From Roseobacter insulae (GTDB taxonomy: Bacteria; Pseudomonadota; Alphaproteobacteria; Rhodobacterales; Rhodobacteraceae), in assembly GCF_019375555.1 (NCBI RefSeq), contig NZ_JAHXDN010000001.1, positions 597,501 to 661,500 on the forward strand: a stretch of 64,000 bases of DNA, in the 5' to 3' direction. The notes below the pieces were generated by a model. That model did not search any database and was not told where the DNA came from. It was given only the letters and a program-made list of their open reading frames with translations. Shown here in pieces: positions 56,087-64,000 of the stretch (position 1 is the stretch's first letter; each line of letters opens with the position of its first letter). The position numbers and the translations under genes are program-made.

Positions 56087-58636
56087 ATGACGCTCAACAA
56101 AAGACTCACACTGATGATCGGCGGACTGGTTGCAATCTCCTTGGGGATCGTGATCTGCGTGGTTCTGATCACTGGGAAAAATACCACAGAAAAACTGATC
56201 GTGTCGCAATTGGCAGACAGTCGGGACGCTGCAAAAGACGGCTTCAATGCTTATTTGACAAGCATCGAACAGGATGTTGACCTTTGGTCGTCGATGGCGC
56301 TGACGCGGGACGCATTGACCCAGTTCTCGGCCTCATGGAGCGCAATTGGCACCGACGCGACAGAGCAATTGCAGCGGCATTACATAACAGACAATCCAAA
56401 TCCCGTGGGGGCAAAGCACAATCTGATTTCCGCGAATGACGGTAGCCAATACTCTGATGTCCATCGCATCTACCATCCAAGTTTCACTGCTCTGCAACAG
56501 GAGCGGGGCTACTACGACGTGTTCTTGTTCGACACCAATGGAAACCTTGTATACTCCGTGTTCAAGGAGCGTGACTTCGCAACGAATTTCGAAGATGGTC
56601 CATTCGCTGGTTCAGGATTGGGCGAGGTGTTTCGTGCCGCTCGCGATGGCATAACCGGAGAAATAGCATTCACAGACTTCGCTCCGTATGCGCCCAGCGA
56701 AGGTGCGCCAGCCAGTTTCATTGCCAAAAAAATTGTGGACGACAAGGGAAACTTTCTGGGTGTCCTAGCATTTCAGATGCCGGTTGACGCGCTCTCCGCT
56801 CTGGTTGGCGACCGCGGGGCCGGAATTCACGCTATGATCGTAGGTGCCGATGGACTTCTCCGAAATGACGACCTGCGCTTCGGCGAAGATACACTGCTCA
56901 AACACGAGATTTCCGGGAGTGCATTGGCGGCAGCTCTTTCAGGAAGCACCAGCACGGCGACTGATGTTCGGGACGGTGTCGCATATCTGCAGGCCGCCGC
57001 ACCGCTGGAGTTTCAGGGCGTTTCCTGGGCTTTCGTCTCTGAAATTGATGAAAACCTCGCATTCGCGCCAATCCAGGCGATGCGCAACAAATTGCTGTTA
57101 CTTTTGATAGGATGCCTGAGTGTCGCAATCGTCGCTTCTGTGCTTCTGGCGCGATCGATATCCAAACCTGTGGTTTCCCTGACCAAAACCATGAGCAAGC
57201 TGACCGAAGGCGAACTGGACGTTGAAGTTCACCATAATGACCGAAGCGATGAAATCGGTGCAATTGCCAAAAGTATCGATTACTTCAGAGAGAAACTGAA
57301 GGAAGTAGAAGCTGCGCGCGCCGAGAAAAGCGCGGCCGAAAAACGCGAGAGAGATGCGCTCGCCGAGCAGCAACGCGCTGAAGCTGAGGCGCTTGCAAAA
57401 GAGAAGGAAGCCGAAGAGCAACAGAGGCTTGAGGCAGAGGCAAAACGCACTTCTGAACTCGCAATTGCTGCGGAAATCGCGAAAGTTGTCACTGCCTGCG
57501 CCGATGGTGATTTTAGTCGGCGGCTCGATATGACTGGCAAGGACGGCGTATTTGCTGAACTCTGCACCGGTATCAATCAGATTGCCGAAGTCACTGAAGC
57601 GAACATCGCAGACGTAGTGGCCAGCATCAACGAGTTGGCGCGAGGCAACCTGGGCGCCCGGATTGACGGAGAGCGTCAGGGGGCTTTCCGCAAGATGCAG
57701 GATGACTTCAACGCGGCACTGATCACGCTTTCCGAGACCATGGCGATTGTACTGCAAAGCGGGGCAACTGTATCTTTGACCTCTTCGGAGCTTGAGAAAT
57801 CATCAGTCGAGATGGCCCAACGCGCCGAAGACAATGCGGCAGCTGTCGAAGAAACCTCGGCAGCGGTGGAACAGATCACCGCGAGCATCCGTCAGGTCGT
57901 GACCAATTCAAAAGCTGCAGATGAAGCGACCCAAAGGGTGCGTGAGAGCGCTGACAAGAACCGTGCTATTTCCAACGAAACCGAAGCTTCGATCAACGCC
58001 ATGACAGAGGCTTCCGCGCAGATTAACCGGGTTGTCAAGGTCATTGAGGACATTGCGTTCCAGATCAATCTTCTGGCTCTGAACGCTGGGGTTGAGGCTG
58101 CGCGCGCGGGCGAAGCGGGTCGAGGTTTCTCCGTGGTGGCCTCCGAAGTGCGCGCCCTTGCTCAGCGCTCACAGGATGCTGTTCAGGAAATTAGTGAAGT
58201 AATTCAACAGAACAACCTGAGCGTAGAAGCCGGTGTCGAGAAGGTCGGTCAATCCCGCAAAGCGCTTGACAGCATTATCTCCGAGGTTGAGGTCGCGGCG
58301 GGCCAAATCTCTGACATCGCAACAGCGGTTGAACAGCAGTCGATGGGCATAGGGGAGGTAAATTCAGCGATCAGATCAATCGATTCGACTTCGCAAACGA
58401 ATGCTGCGGCTCTGGAAGAGATGACTGCTGCGAGCGTATCGTTGAGCGGAGAGGCAAAGGCTCTGGGCGACGCACTCAACCACTTCCACGGTGTTTCCGA
58501 AGCGGCGGCCGGGATCGGGAAAACGACAGTCGTTCCGTTTGATCGGAATTCGACCGGCAACGCCAGTGTTCGACCCAAAAACGCTGCATCTGCTGGCGGG
58601 GGAGGTTCTGTTGATGATGGTTGGGCCGAATTTTAA
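56087..58636 (+). CDS. Methyl-accepting chemotaxis protein with Cache-like sensor
   Basis: This 849-residue receptor starts at 56087 after GGGAGG. TM1 is about 8-29, a periplasmic Cache-like sensor about 30-333, TM2 about 334-355, and HAMP follows from SISKPVVSLT. A long Glu/Ala/Lys-rich coiled coil (about 405-455) and a second HAMP-like unit precede the signalling domain; the hairpin tip that binds CheA/CheW (NAGVEAARAGEAGRGFS) is near 665-682. The ligand is unknown. No chemotaxis operon is nearby and both flanks are decayed DNA. Confidence 0.92.
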   Translation: MTLNKRLTLMIGGLVAISLGIVICVVLITGKNTTEKLIVSQLADSRDAAKDGFNAYLTSIEQDVDLWSSMALTRDALTQFSASWSAIGTDATEQLQRHYITDNPNPVGAKHNLISANDGSQYSDVHRIYHPSFTALQQERGYYDVFLFDTNGNLVYSVFKERDFATNFEDGPFAGSGLGEVFRAARDGITGEIAFTDFAPYAPSEGAPASFIAKKIVDDKGNFLGVLAFQMPVDALSALVGDRGAGIHAMIVGADGLLRNDDLRFGEDTLLKHEISGSALAAALSGSTSTATDVRDGVAYLQAAAPLEFQGVSWAFVSEIDENLAFAPIQAMRNKLLLLLIGCLSVAIVASVLLARSISKPVVSLTKTMSKLTEGELDVEVHHNDRSDEIGAIAKSIDYFREKLKEVEAARAEKSAAEKRERDALAEQQRAEAEALAKEKEAEEQQRLEAEAKRTSELAIAAEIAKVVTACADGDFSRRLDMTGKDGVFAELCTGINQIAEVTEANIADVVASINELARGNLGARIDGERQGAFRKMQDDFNAALITLSETMAIVLQSGATVSLTSSELEKSSVEMAQRAEDNAAAVEETSAAVEQITASIRQVVTNSKAADEATQRVRESADKNRAISNETEASINAMTEASAQINRVVKVIEDIAFQINLLALNAGVEAARAGEAGRGFSVVASEVRALAQRSQDAVQEISEVIQQNNLSVEAGVEKVGQSRKALDSIISEVEVAAGQISDIATAVEQQSMGIGEVNSAIRSIDSTSQTNAAALEEMTAASVSLSGEAKALGDALNHFHGVSEAAAGIGKTTVVPFDRNSTGNASVRPKNAASAGGGGSVDDGWAEF

Positions 58637-58744
58637 TCATCTCAGGCATTTGAAAACCCACTCTCCCAGGTGTCGCTTTGCATCATGGGGAGTGGAAAAG
58701 CTTGGGTACGTGGCACCCCACTTGCCCTGCTGAAAGCCCACCGT

Positions 58745-59305
58745 TGAGAATAGTGACTTTTACTGTGGCCACGCAATGCGCTCCGCGCCGGAACCATCCC
58801 AGCCGCTGCTTTTTGCCGGTGCGGGTTTTGCGATGCCATCTACCAGGCCTTCAGCCCGAGAGGTTGAAACCGCCCGCCCTTGCAGCGGTCGCTGTTTATG
58901 GTTGACGACCGCGAAAATGTTGCAGTTGATTTGGATGCTGAGCTCTGTGGGGCGCGTAACAACCGATATTGCGACATCGCGCCTGGCTCCAATTGACTTT
59001 TCGCGCAATTGCATTCCGAGTTCGATCAGGGTTGCAAGTTCTCCCAAGGCCTGACCGGGCCGCCCGTGTGATACGCGCCATCGAAGGTTCCGGATCAACG
59101 TATCGATCTCATGGGTCTCAAAAGCGTACAGGTTGCGCAGTATGGTTTGACAGGTGGTGTCGACATGCCGGATGCAGACCGAGATATGCCGCCAGTCAAC
59201 TGCGGTCACTATTCCGCTTCCGGATCGCCCTGGATTGGTATCTGTCGGAAGCCGGCCCAAACGCCATCGCACTACAAACTTGCCGTTCAGACGCTTCGAA
59301 AACAT
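58745..59305 (-). pseudogene. Remnant of an ISKra4-type transposase (C-terminal part)
   Basis: The minus-strand frame holds pieces typical of the C-terminus of this transposase group: DWRHISVCIRHVD, RWRVSHGRPGQAL and, most telling, VSTSRAEGLVDGIA. The end that should read as an arginine-rich N-A-R-M motif is scrambled, and no N-terminal half or terminal repeats are seen. The rest of 58637-59350 holds nothing else I recognise. Family call from motif recall. Confidence 0.5.
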
Positions 59306-59339
59306 CCTGATTGCGCCGGACAGCTTCGCGGCGGCGGAC

Positions 59340-59615
59340 AGGCTTCACCACATTTTCGTGGAATATCCTGAAGCATTACCTTATCCAAGGTCAGATCGGC
59401 GATCATGCGCTGTAGCTTGCTGCTCACGTCTTTGAGCTGCCTCGACCAACGTATCTCCGATATGCCCATCCCCGCATAGATTTTCCTGCGTCGATAGAAC
59501 GTCGCTACCGCGATCCCCATGTTGCGAAAGACCTCGCCAACCGTCGTTGCCGCTTCAGCCTGTCTCAGCGCAAAGGCAATCTGCTCGTCGTTAAATCGTC
59601 TGCAATCCTCCCCCC
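59340..59615 (-). mobile_element. IS3-family remnant A (orfA only), cut by remnant B
   Basis: On the minus strand the frame reads RRFNDEQIAFALRQAEA, then a helix-turn-helix-like GEVFRNMGIAVATFYRRRK, then SSKLQRMIADLTLDKVMLQD, the standard organisation of IS3-group orfA. The coding start is broken at 59615, where another IS3-type end begins on the plus strand. The orfB part is missing on the other side. Confidence 0.7.
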
Positions 59616-60237
59616 TGAAGTGGTCCTCCGCTGTGTTTAGGAAACGGAGGAGACACATGGCAAAGAGGCGATCCAAGCCGGAAGGGATTGTCACAACTCT
59701 ACGCCGAATTGATTTTCTGACCGGGCAAGGTATGCCACGTCTTGATGTGACCCGGCAGATCGGTGTGACGGAGCAAACTTTTTACCATTTCAGGAAGAAA
59801 CACGGTGGAGCAGGCACAGATCAAATCAAAGAACTGAAGCGCCTGCTGAAAGAGAGAACGCGTGCGCAAGGCAGTCTCCGATCTGACGCATGACAAGCTG
59901 ATCCTGGCGGAAGCTGCGAAGGGAAACGTCTGAGCGCCGCCGGTCGTCGCGTCTGCATTGATCGAGTTCGAATTGACCTGAATGTCTCAGCGCAGCGGGC
60001 TCGCCGGGTTCCAAGGCATCGTTCGACGCAGCGCAAAGTCGCGGTGGGCCGTGCTGATGACGAAATCCTGGTGTCTGACAAGATCGAACTGACCCGGCAA
60101 TTTGGTCGATATGGGTATCGCAGGATCGCGGACTTGCTGAGAGATGCTGGCTGGCAAGTGAACGACAAACGTATCGAAAGGCTGTGGCGACGAGAGGGGC
60201 TGAAAGTGCCAAAGCAACAACCAAATAACGGGCGAAT
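59616..60237 (+). mobile_element. IS3-family remnant B (orfA frameshifted, orfB truncated)
   Basis: The left end is TGAAGTGGTCC at 59616. orfA starts at 59657 after GGAGG (MAKRRSKPEGIVTTLR, GVTEQTFYHFRKKHGG); near 59850 a small deletion shifts the frame, and the expected tail RKAVSDLTHDKLILAEAAKG is found in the next frame, ending at 59933. orfB pieces follow (HRSTQRKV, QFGRYGYRRIADLLRDAGW, RLWRREGLKVPKQQPNNGR) and stop abruptly near 60237. The catalytic DDE part is absent, so the element is dead. Confidence 0.75.
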
Positions 60238-60861
60238 TTCTTTCGGGATGTGTCCCGCGCCTTGCCCGATCACGTAGCAACCTTTTGCCCGGCCGCGCAG
60301 GGTGTTCTCTGGGACGCAGACCAGCCGATCCCCTCGCAATGGGGGTTGGCCACATTCGTGCATAAATCGGTCCCGATCATCGGACAGGTCCAGGGCTTTG
60401 TTCACAAAAGCTATTCACCTGTTGGCTACGGTGATCATCCGAGACCCCGCAGCGCGCATGGTATTCGGATCTATGACGACAGGTTGGATCGCTCCATCAG
60501 CGTCACGCATATGCACGGGTTGCGTGATCTGAACGGTAAGATGGACACGCCCGCGCGGGCAGACCAAGCACGGCGACTTCTTGATCTGTCACAGCAGGTT
60601 TCAGAGCCGGACGACCTGAGGATCGTCTGTGGTGATTTCAACGTTGAACCCGACAGTGAAACGCTTGGTATTCTGGCCGGGGCAGGCCTGTCCGAGCTGG
60701 TGACCGGTCTTGGGTTCACCACTACGCGAAATGCACAATACAAAAAGCCCGGCAAATTCGCGGATTACATGCTGATCAGTGACGCCAATGCGATGCAAGG
60801 ATTCGATGTGATCTACGATCCAGAAGTTTCAGATCATTGCCCGTTGGTGCTTAGAACTTAG
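60238..60861 (+). pseudogene. Endonuclease/exonuclease/phosphatase family protein, 5' end lost
   Basis: In frame from the IS junction the chain reads FFRDVSRALPDHVATF and then a normal C-terminal two-thirds of an EEP-fold hydrolase: THMHGLRDLNGK, RIVCGDFNVEPDSET with catalytic D and N, and SDHCPLVL with the catalytic H. The N-terminus that supplies the metal-binding N and E is missing, replaced by IS remnant B. It is probably inactive. A translation restart at GTG 60250 would not restore the missing part. Confidence 0.72.
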
Positions 60862-61107
60862 CGCTCATACGAACAGTGCCGTATTTCACCGCCCTGACCT
60901 CAACGGCAGCTTCGTCCGGGAAGCAGCCCTTGCAGCCTGAATGGAGGTTCAGAGGAACAAAGGATCAGCTCTCGCAAGCCTAGCGAGGCGCGCGGGGGTC
61001 AGCCGGGAAATTGGACGCGAGCAATACGATGAGGATGCACACCATCGGGACCGGATCAGGCGTGGGAGGATCTGCCTACCATACGAGGCGGCTTGCAGAG
61101 AACCTTG

Positions 61108-61755
61108 TCAATCTGGCCACACTACACCGAAATCTGTAACTACATCGTTGATCTGCGCAGGTGTCAGGGCGTTTGGATGCAGGCCGCGTGTCATCATTGC
61201 GAGCCGCGCGGTGTCCTCCAGCTCTTCAACGGCGTTGCAGGCGGCTTCGACATCCTTACCCGCGACGACCGGGCCATGGTTGGCGAGCATGACCGCGCTG
61301 CGCTTACCTGCCAATCCGCGCACTGCCTCCCCCATGGCCGGATCGCCGGGCACGTAGAACGGCAGTAACTTCACCTTGCCCAGCTTCATAATCGCGTAAG
61401 GGGTGAGCGGCGGCAGGAAGTTGTCCAGATCGACCCCGGGCACCATCGACCAAGCGACAGAGTGGCAGGAATGCAGATGCACAACGGCACCGGCAGAGCT
61501 GCGCGTGTCGTAAAAGGCGGCGTGCAGCGGCATCTCCTTTGTAGGCGGGTCACCGTCGATCAGTCGGCCAGAACGGTCAAAATGCGACAGTCGCGCGGGG
61601 TCCAGTCGCCCGAAACTTGTTCCCGTGGGTGAAACAAGAATCCCGCCCTCCGCTGTTCTGGCGGAGATGTTGCCCGTCGATCCGCCTGTCAGGCCCCGAT
61701 CGAACAGGGACTTTGCCAATATGCAGATCTGCTCACGTAATGCCGCGTCAGCCAT
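61108..61755 (-). CDS. otnC: 3-oxo-tetronate 4-phosphate decarboxylase (class II aldolase fold)
   Basis: This has 215 residues from the ATG at 61755, eight bases inside otnK. Class II aldolase marks are GLTGGSTGNISAR, LVSPTGTSFGRL, the catalytic E in TKEMPLHAAFY and zinc ligands in HLHSCHSVAWS and ANHGPVVAGK. In the otn pathway it decarboxylates 3-oxo-tetronate 4-phosphate to dihydroxyacetone phosphate. The ltnD-otnK-otnC order makes the assignment firm. Confidence 0.88.
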   Translation of the reverse strand: MADAALREQICILAKSLFDRGLTGGSTGNISARTAEGGILVSPTGTSFGRLDPARLSHFDRSGRLIDGDPPTKEMPLHAAFYDTRSSAGAVVHLHSCHSVAWSMVPGVDLDNFLPPLTPYAIMKLGKVKLLPFYVPGDPAMGEAVRGLAGKRSAVMLANHGPVVAGKDVEAACNAVEELEDTARLAMMTRGLHPNALTPAQINDVVTDFGVVWPD

Positions 61756-63001
61756 TGACGCTTCCCAGAACCTGCGCGGCCTTGGCAAAGTAATCCTCCG
61801 CACCGAAATTGCCCGATTTCAATGCGAGTACCAAGGCGTCATTGGCCCGCAGCGCCGGTACACCGGGGTCGATCTCCGGCCCGATTTCAAGTGTATCCAG
61901 CTTCAACCCTTCGACGACGGCACCTGACGTTTCGCCCCCTGCGGTCAGGATTTTTCCGATGCCCGCATCCACCAGTTGCTGCGCCAGGGTGGCGAAGAAC
62001 GTCTCTAACGCGGCGGCGCTTCTCGTGCCACCAAAACGGTCTTGGATCGCTGCGACGTGATCTGGATCCGCTGAGCTGTAGGCCAGTGGCACGCCCTTTG
62101 ACTCCAGCAGCCAGTCAGTCACTGTTTGCGGTACAAGCGTGCCCTCGATCACCTTCGCCGCGTCGATTTCATACGTGGGATTGGACTGGCCATGCAAAGC
62201 CACCTGCGCGCGTGTGGCGGTGGAACATGACCCTGACAAGGCCACGCATTTTCCTGGCTGCCCGCGCCAAGCGATGCCCGCTTTCGAAATCTGCCCGCGC
62301 TGCGCAAAATTGCGAGGCAATCCAAGCGCCACGCCTGATCCGCCTGTGATCAATGGCAATTGATCCGCCGCCTTGCCGATCTCCAGCAGGTCCACGTCTC
62401 GCAACGCATCCACGACGATGAGACGCTTGCCGGCACGATGTTCAGCATCCAGCGCGCGCCCGATCGCCGCCGCACCTTCAAGGACTGACGTAGCCGCGAC
62501 ATGACCGACAGGATGCGTTGTCTGCCGTGCGAGCCAGCGCCGGATGTCAGGATCAGTCATCGGGGTCAGCGGGTGGTTTTGCATACCACATTCGTTCAGC
62601 AAGACATCGTTGACGAACAAGTGGCCTTGATAGACAGAGCGCCCCGTCCCGGGGAATGCCGGGCATACGATGACTTTATGCGCGTCCAGCGCTTCTGCCA
62701 GCGCCTCCGCAACCGGGCCGATGTTGCCGTCTGGCGTGGAATCGAAGGTGGAGCAGTATTTGAAAAAGAACTGTGTGCATCCCTGCGCCTGCAGCCAGCG
62801 CAACGCTGCAAGCGACTGGCTCACTGCGTCATGTCGATCGAGTGAGCGCGACTTGAGAGCGACCACCCCCGCCTCAACATCGTCAGCCGCAGGGCCGCTC
62901 GGGATACCCACATATTGCACACAGCGCATGCCCTCTTTGGACAAGGTGTTGCCCAAATCGGATGAGCCCGTGAAATCATCGCCGATACAGCCCAGCAGCA
63001 T
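61748..63001 (-). CDS. otnK: 3-oxo-tetronate kinase (four-carbon acid sugar kinase)
   Basis: This 417-residue kinase of the DUF1537 family phosphorylates the 3-oxo-tetronate made by LtnD. Landmarks are LGCIGDDFTGSSDLGNTL at the N-terminus, FFKYCSTFDSTPDGNIGP, VCPAFPGTGRSVYQGHLFV, and the ATP part GGETSGAVV. The ATG overlaps the ltnD stop by one base (TAATG). A longer frame to 63271 lies inside ltnD and is not used. Confidence 0.9.
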   Translation of the reverse strand: MLLGCIGDDFTGSSDLGNTLSKEGMRCVQYVGIPSGPAADDVEAGVVALKSRSLDRHDAVSQSLAALRWLQAQGCTQFFFKYCSTFDSTPDGNIGPVAEALAEALDAHKVIVCPAFPGTGRSVYQGHLFVNDVLLNECGMQNHPLTPMTDPDIRRWLARQTTHPVGHVAATSVLEGAAAIGRALDAEHRAGKRLIVVDALRDVDLLEIGKAADQLPLITGGSGVALGLPRNFAQRGQISKAGIAWRGQPGKCVALSGSCSTATRAQVALHGQSNPTYEIDAAKVIEGTLVPQTVTDWLLESKGVPLAYSSADPDHVAAIQDRFGGTRSAAALETFFATLAQQLVDAGIGKILTAGGETSGAVVEGLKLDTLEIGPEIDPGVPALRANDALVLALKSGNFGAEDYFAKAAQVLGSVNG

Positions 63002-63897
63002 TACACGTCCCCCGGCAAGGTCAGCCCGGCATTGCGGGCATAAACCTTGGCCACTGCCGCGTCGTCTTCCTTTCCCAAACCGGACCCTGCCGCCGCGAGA
63101 AACTGCTGCATCGCTGCTGCGGTCAACGGCGCGCCGAACCCGGCGGATTTGGCGACGTCGAGAACGATCCCAAGATCCTTGGGCCAGATATTCACTGATG
63201 AATGAGGGGTGTAGTCCCCGTTGACGATATGCGGCGCACGATTTTCCAGCATCCACGACGTGCCCGCACATTTACTGATCACGTCAACAAAGGTTTGCGG
63301 TGCAACGCCTTGCGTCATGCCAAAGGTAATCGCTTCGGCCATCGCGGCGATATGCACACCGGCGAGAAGTTGATTGACCGCCTTCATCGCGGACCCCGGC
63401 CCTGCCGCGTCACCGAGTTTGAAGATACTGGCCGCCGTGGCCTCCAGAATGGGATCTGCTGCCTTGAAGGCGGCCGGGGTGCCTGCCGCCATGACGCTTA
63501 GCGCACCCTCTGCCGCTTTCTTGGCACCACCGGAAATGGGTGCGTCGAGGTAGTGCAGGCCCAATGACGCGCATTTCGTTTCCATCTCGCGGGCGAAGTC
63601 AGGGGCGACGGTTGCACAGGCGATGACCACTGCACCTGACTTGAGCGCAGTTGCGATACCATCTTCGCCAAACAGTACGTCCTGTGTTTGCGCGGCATTC
63701 AGGACCACAACGACGAGAGCGTCGAGATCGCCCGCAACCTGCTCCAGTGTGCCCTCTGCGCCGCCATCCTTCCGGAACGCGGCAACCTGTTGTGGATTAA
63801 GGTCGTAGCCATAGGTCACATGGCCCGCGCGCAACAAGGATTTTGCCATCCCAAAGCCCATGGAACCAAGTCCGATTACTGCGGTTTGAACGGGCAT
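63001..63897 (-). CDS. ltnD: L-threonate-type dehydrogenase (NAD-binding 3-hydroxyacid dehydrogenase family)
   Basis: This 298-residue protein has the dinucleotide loop GLGSMGFGMAKSLL at 9-22 and, mid-chain, DAPISGGAKKAAEG, the substrate-binding signature of beta-hydroxyacid dehydrogenases, followed by the catalytic lysine region AMKAVNQLL. It oxidises four-carbon acid sugars at carbon 2 or 3. The stereochemical preference (L-threonate or D-erythronate) is not evident. It starts in a TAATG overlap with the upstream, partial gene. Confidence 0.87.
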   Translation of the reverse strand: MPVQTAVIGLGSMGFGMAKSLLRAGHVTYGYDLNPQQVAAFRKDGGAEGTLEQVAGDLDALVVVVLNAAQTQDVLFGEDGIATALKSGAVVIACATVAPDFAREMETKCASLGLHYLDAPISGGAKKAAEGALSVMAAGTPAAFKAADPILEATAASIFKLGDAAGPGSAMKAVNQLLAGVHIAAMAEAITFGMTQGVAPQTFVDVISKCAGTSWMLENRAPHIVNGDYTPHSSVNIWPKDLGIVLDVAKSAGFGAPLTAAAMQQFLAAAGSGLGKEDDAAVAKVYARNAGLTLPGDV

Positions 63898-64000
63898 TAT
63901 AAGGCACCTTCCGGGTTGTTGGCTAAATGCAGAAAAGCGTGGGCCGCATCTGTCCGGGTTGTCTGGACGCGCCAGACCATTCCGGAAGACGTTATGAACA
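63897..64000 (-). CDS. C-terminal end of an unidentified protein upstream of ltnD (partial)
   Basis: The last 33 codons run from the window edge to a TAA that shares a base with the ltnD ATG, the same TAATG coupling as between ltnD and otnK. The tail reads MVWRVQTTRTDAAHAFLHLA before a short end. No family is recognised from this piece; a further enzyme or the regulator of the four-carbon acid pathway would be expected here. Confidence 0.6.
   Translation of the reverse strand, partial: FITSSGMVWRVQTTRTDAAHAFLHLANNPEGAL

Noticed and set aside
60941-61357. 138-codon plus-strand frame beside otnC
   Set aside because: Its second half is antisense to otnC and its first half lacks a plausible start.
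61748-63271. Longer otnK reading starting at 63271
   Set aside because: The extra 90 codons lie inside ltnD in another frame and are Arg-rich; the ATG at 63001 is coupled to the ltnD stop.

Overview
The window looks like a chromosomal segment of a Roseobacter-group alphaproteobacterium (Rhodobacterales). The evidence is the GC-rich coding sequence, the gene neighbourhoods (hslO/cca, ferrochelatase beside a 58-residue secreted peptide, rimP-nusA-rnpM-infB, secA beside ppiC-argJ-mutT) and a marine-type bacterial sodium channel very like the one from Magnetococcus. No rRNA, tRNA or CRISPR array was recognised.

Region by region. 0-9 kb is mostly housekeeping: argG and ilvA diverge, followed by a dehydrogenase, an Hpt protein divergent from a REC-PP2C phosphatase, two Nudix hydrolases around hslO (Hsp33), and cca. 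9-14 kb holds a translationally coupled ABC exporter pair, an RNA uracil methyltransferase and a BacNav channel. 14.8-17 kb is an envelope block: two unrelated L,D-transpeptidases, a CAP-domain lipoprotein and a tiny secreted peptide. 17-24 kb carries hemH, comF, a glutaredoxin, a nitrilase-like amidase, a MarR regulator, ubiG, a proline iminopeptidase and a half-length solute-binding protein. 24-29.4 kb is the rimP-nusA-ylxR-infB operon, with an intrinsic terminator sitting directly in front of rimP. 29.4-42.8 kb holds mutT, argJ, ppiC, secA with two periplasmic companions, radC, dnaJ, dnaK and alkB.

43.4-54.9 kb is the most distinctive part. A LysR regulator diverges from a long same-strand cluster: a Ugp/Mal-type importer (ATPase, two permeases, binding protein), two paralogous calcineurin-like phosphodiesterases, a PhnD-PhnC-PhnE importer, a SAM methyltransferase and a PhnM-type hydrolase. 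No C-P lyase core genes are in the window. The cluster reads as a combined phosphodiester and phosphonate scavenging locus: one importer and the phosphodiesterases for organic phosphate diesters, the other importer plus PhnM for phosphonates. Stem-loops flank the first binding-protein gene and probably set its mRNA level.

54.9-61 kb is a decayed zone: unassigned debris around a chemotaxis receptor, an ISKra4-type transposase remnant, two nested IS3-type remnants on opposite strands, and a phosphatase-family gene that lost its 5' end to the IS. 61-64 kb is a minus-strand, translationally coupled ltnD-otnK-otnC set for four-carbon acid sugars (L-threonate/erythronate type). Its upstream member runs off the window edge.
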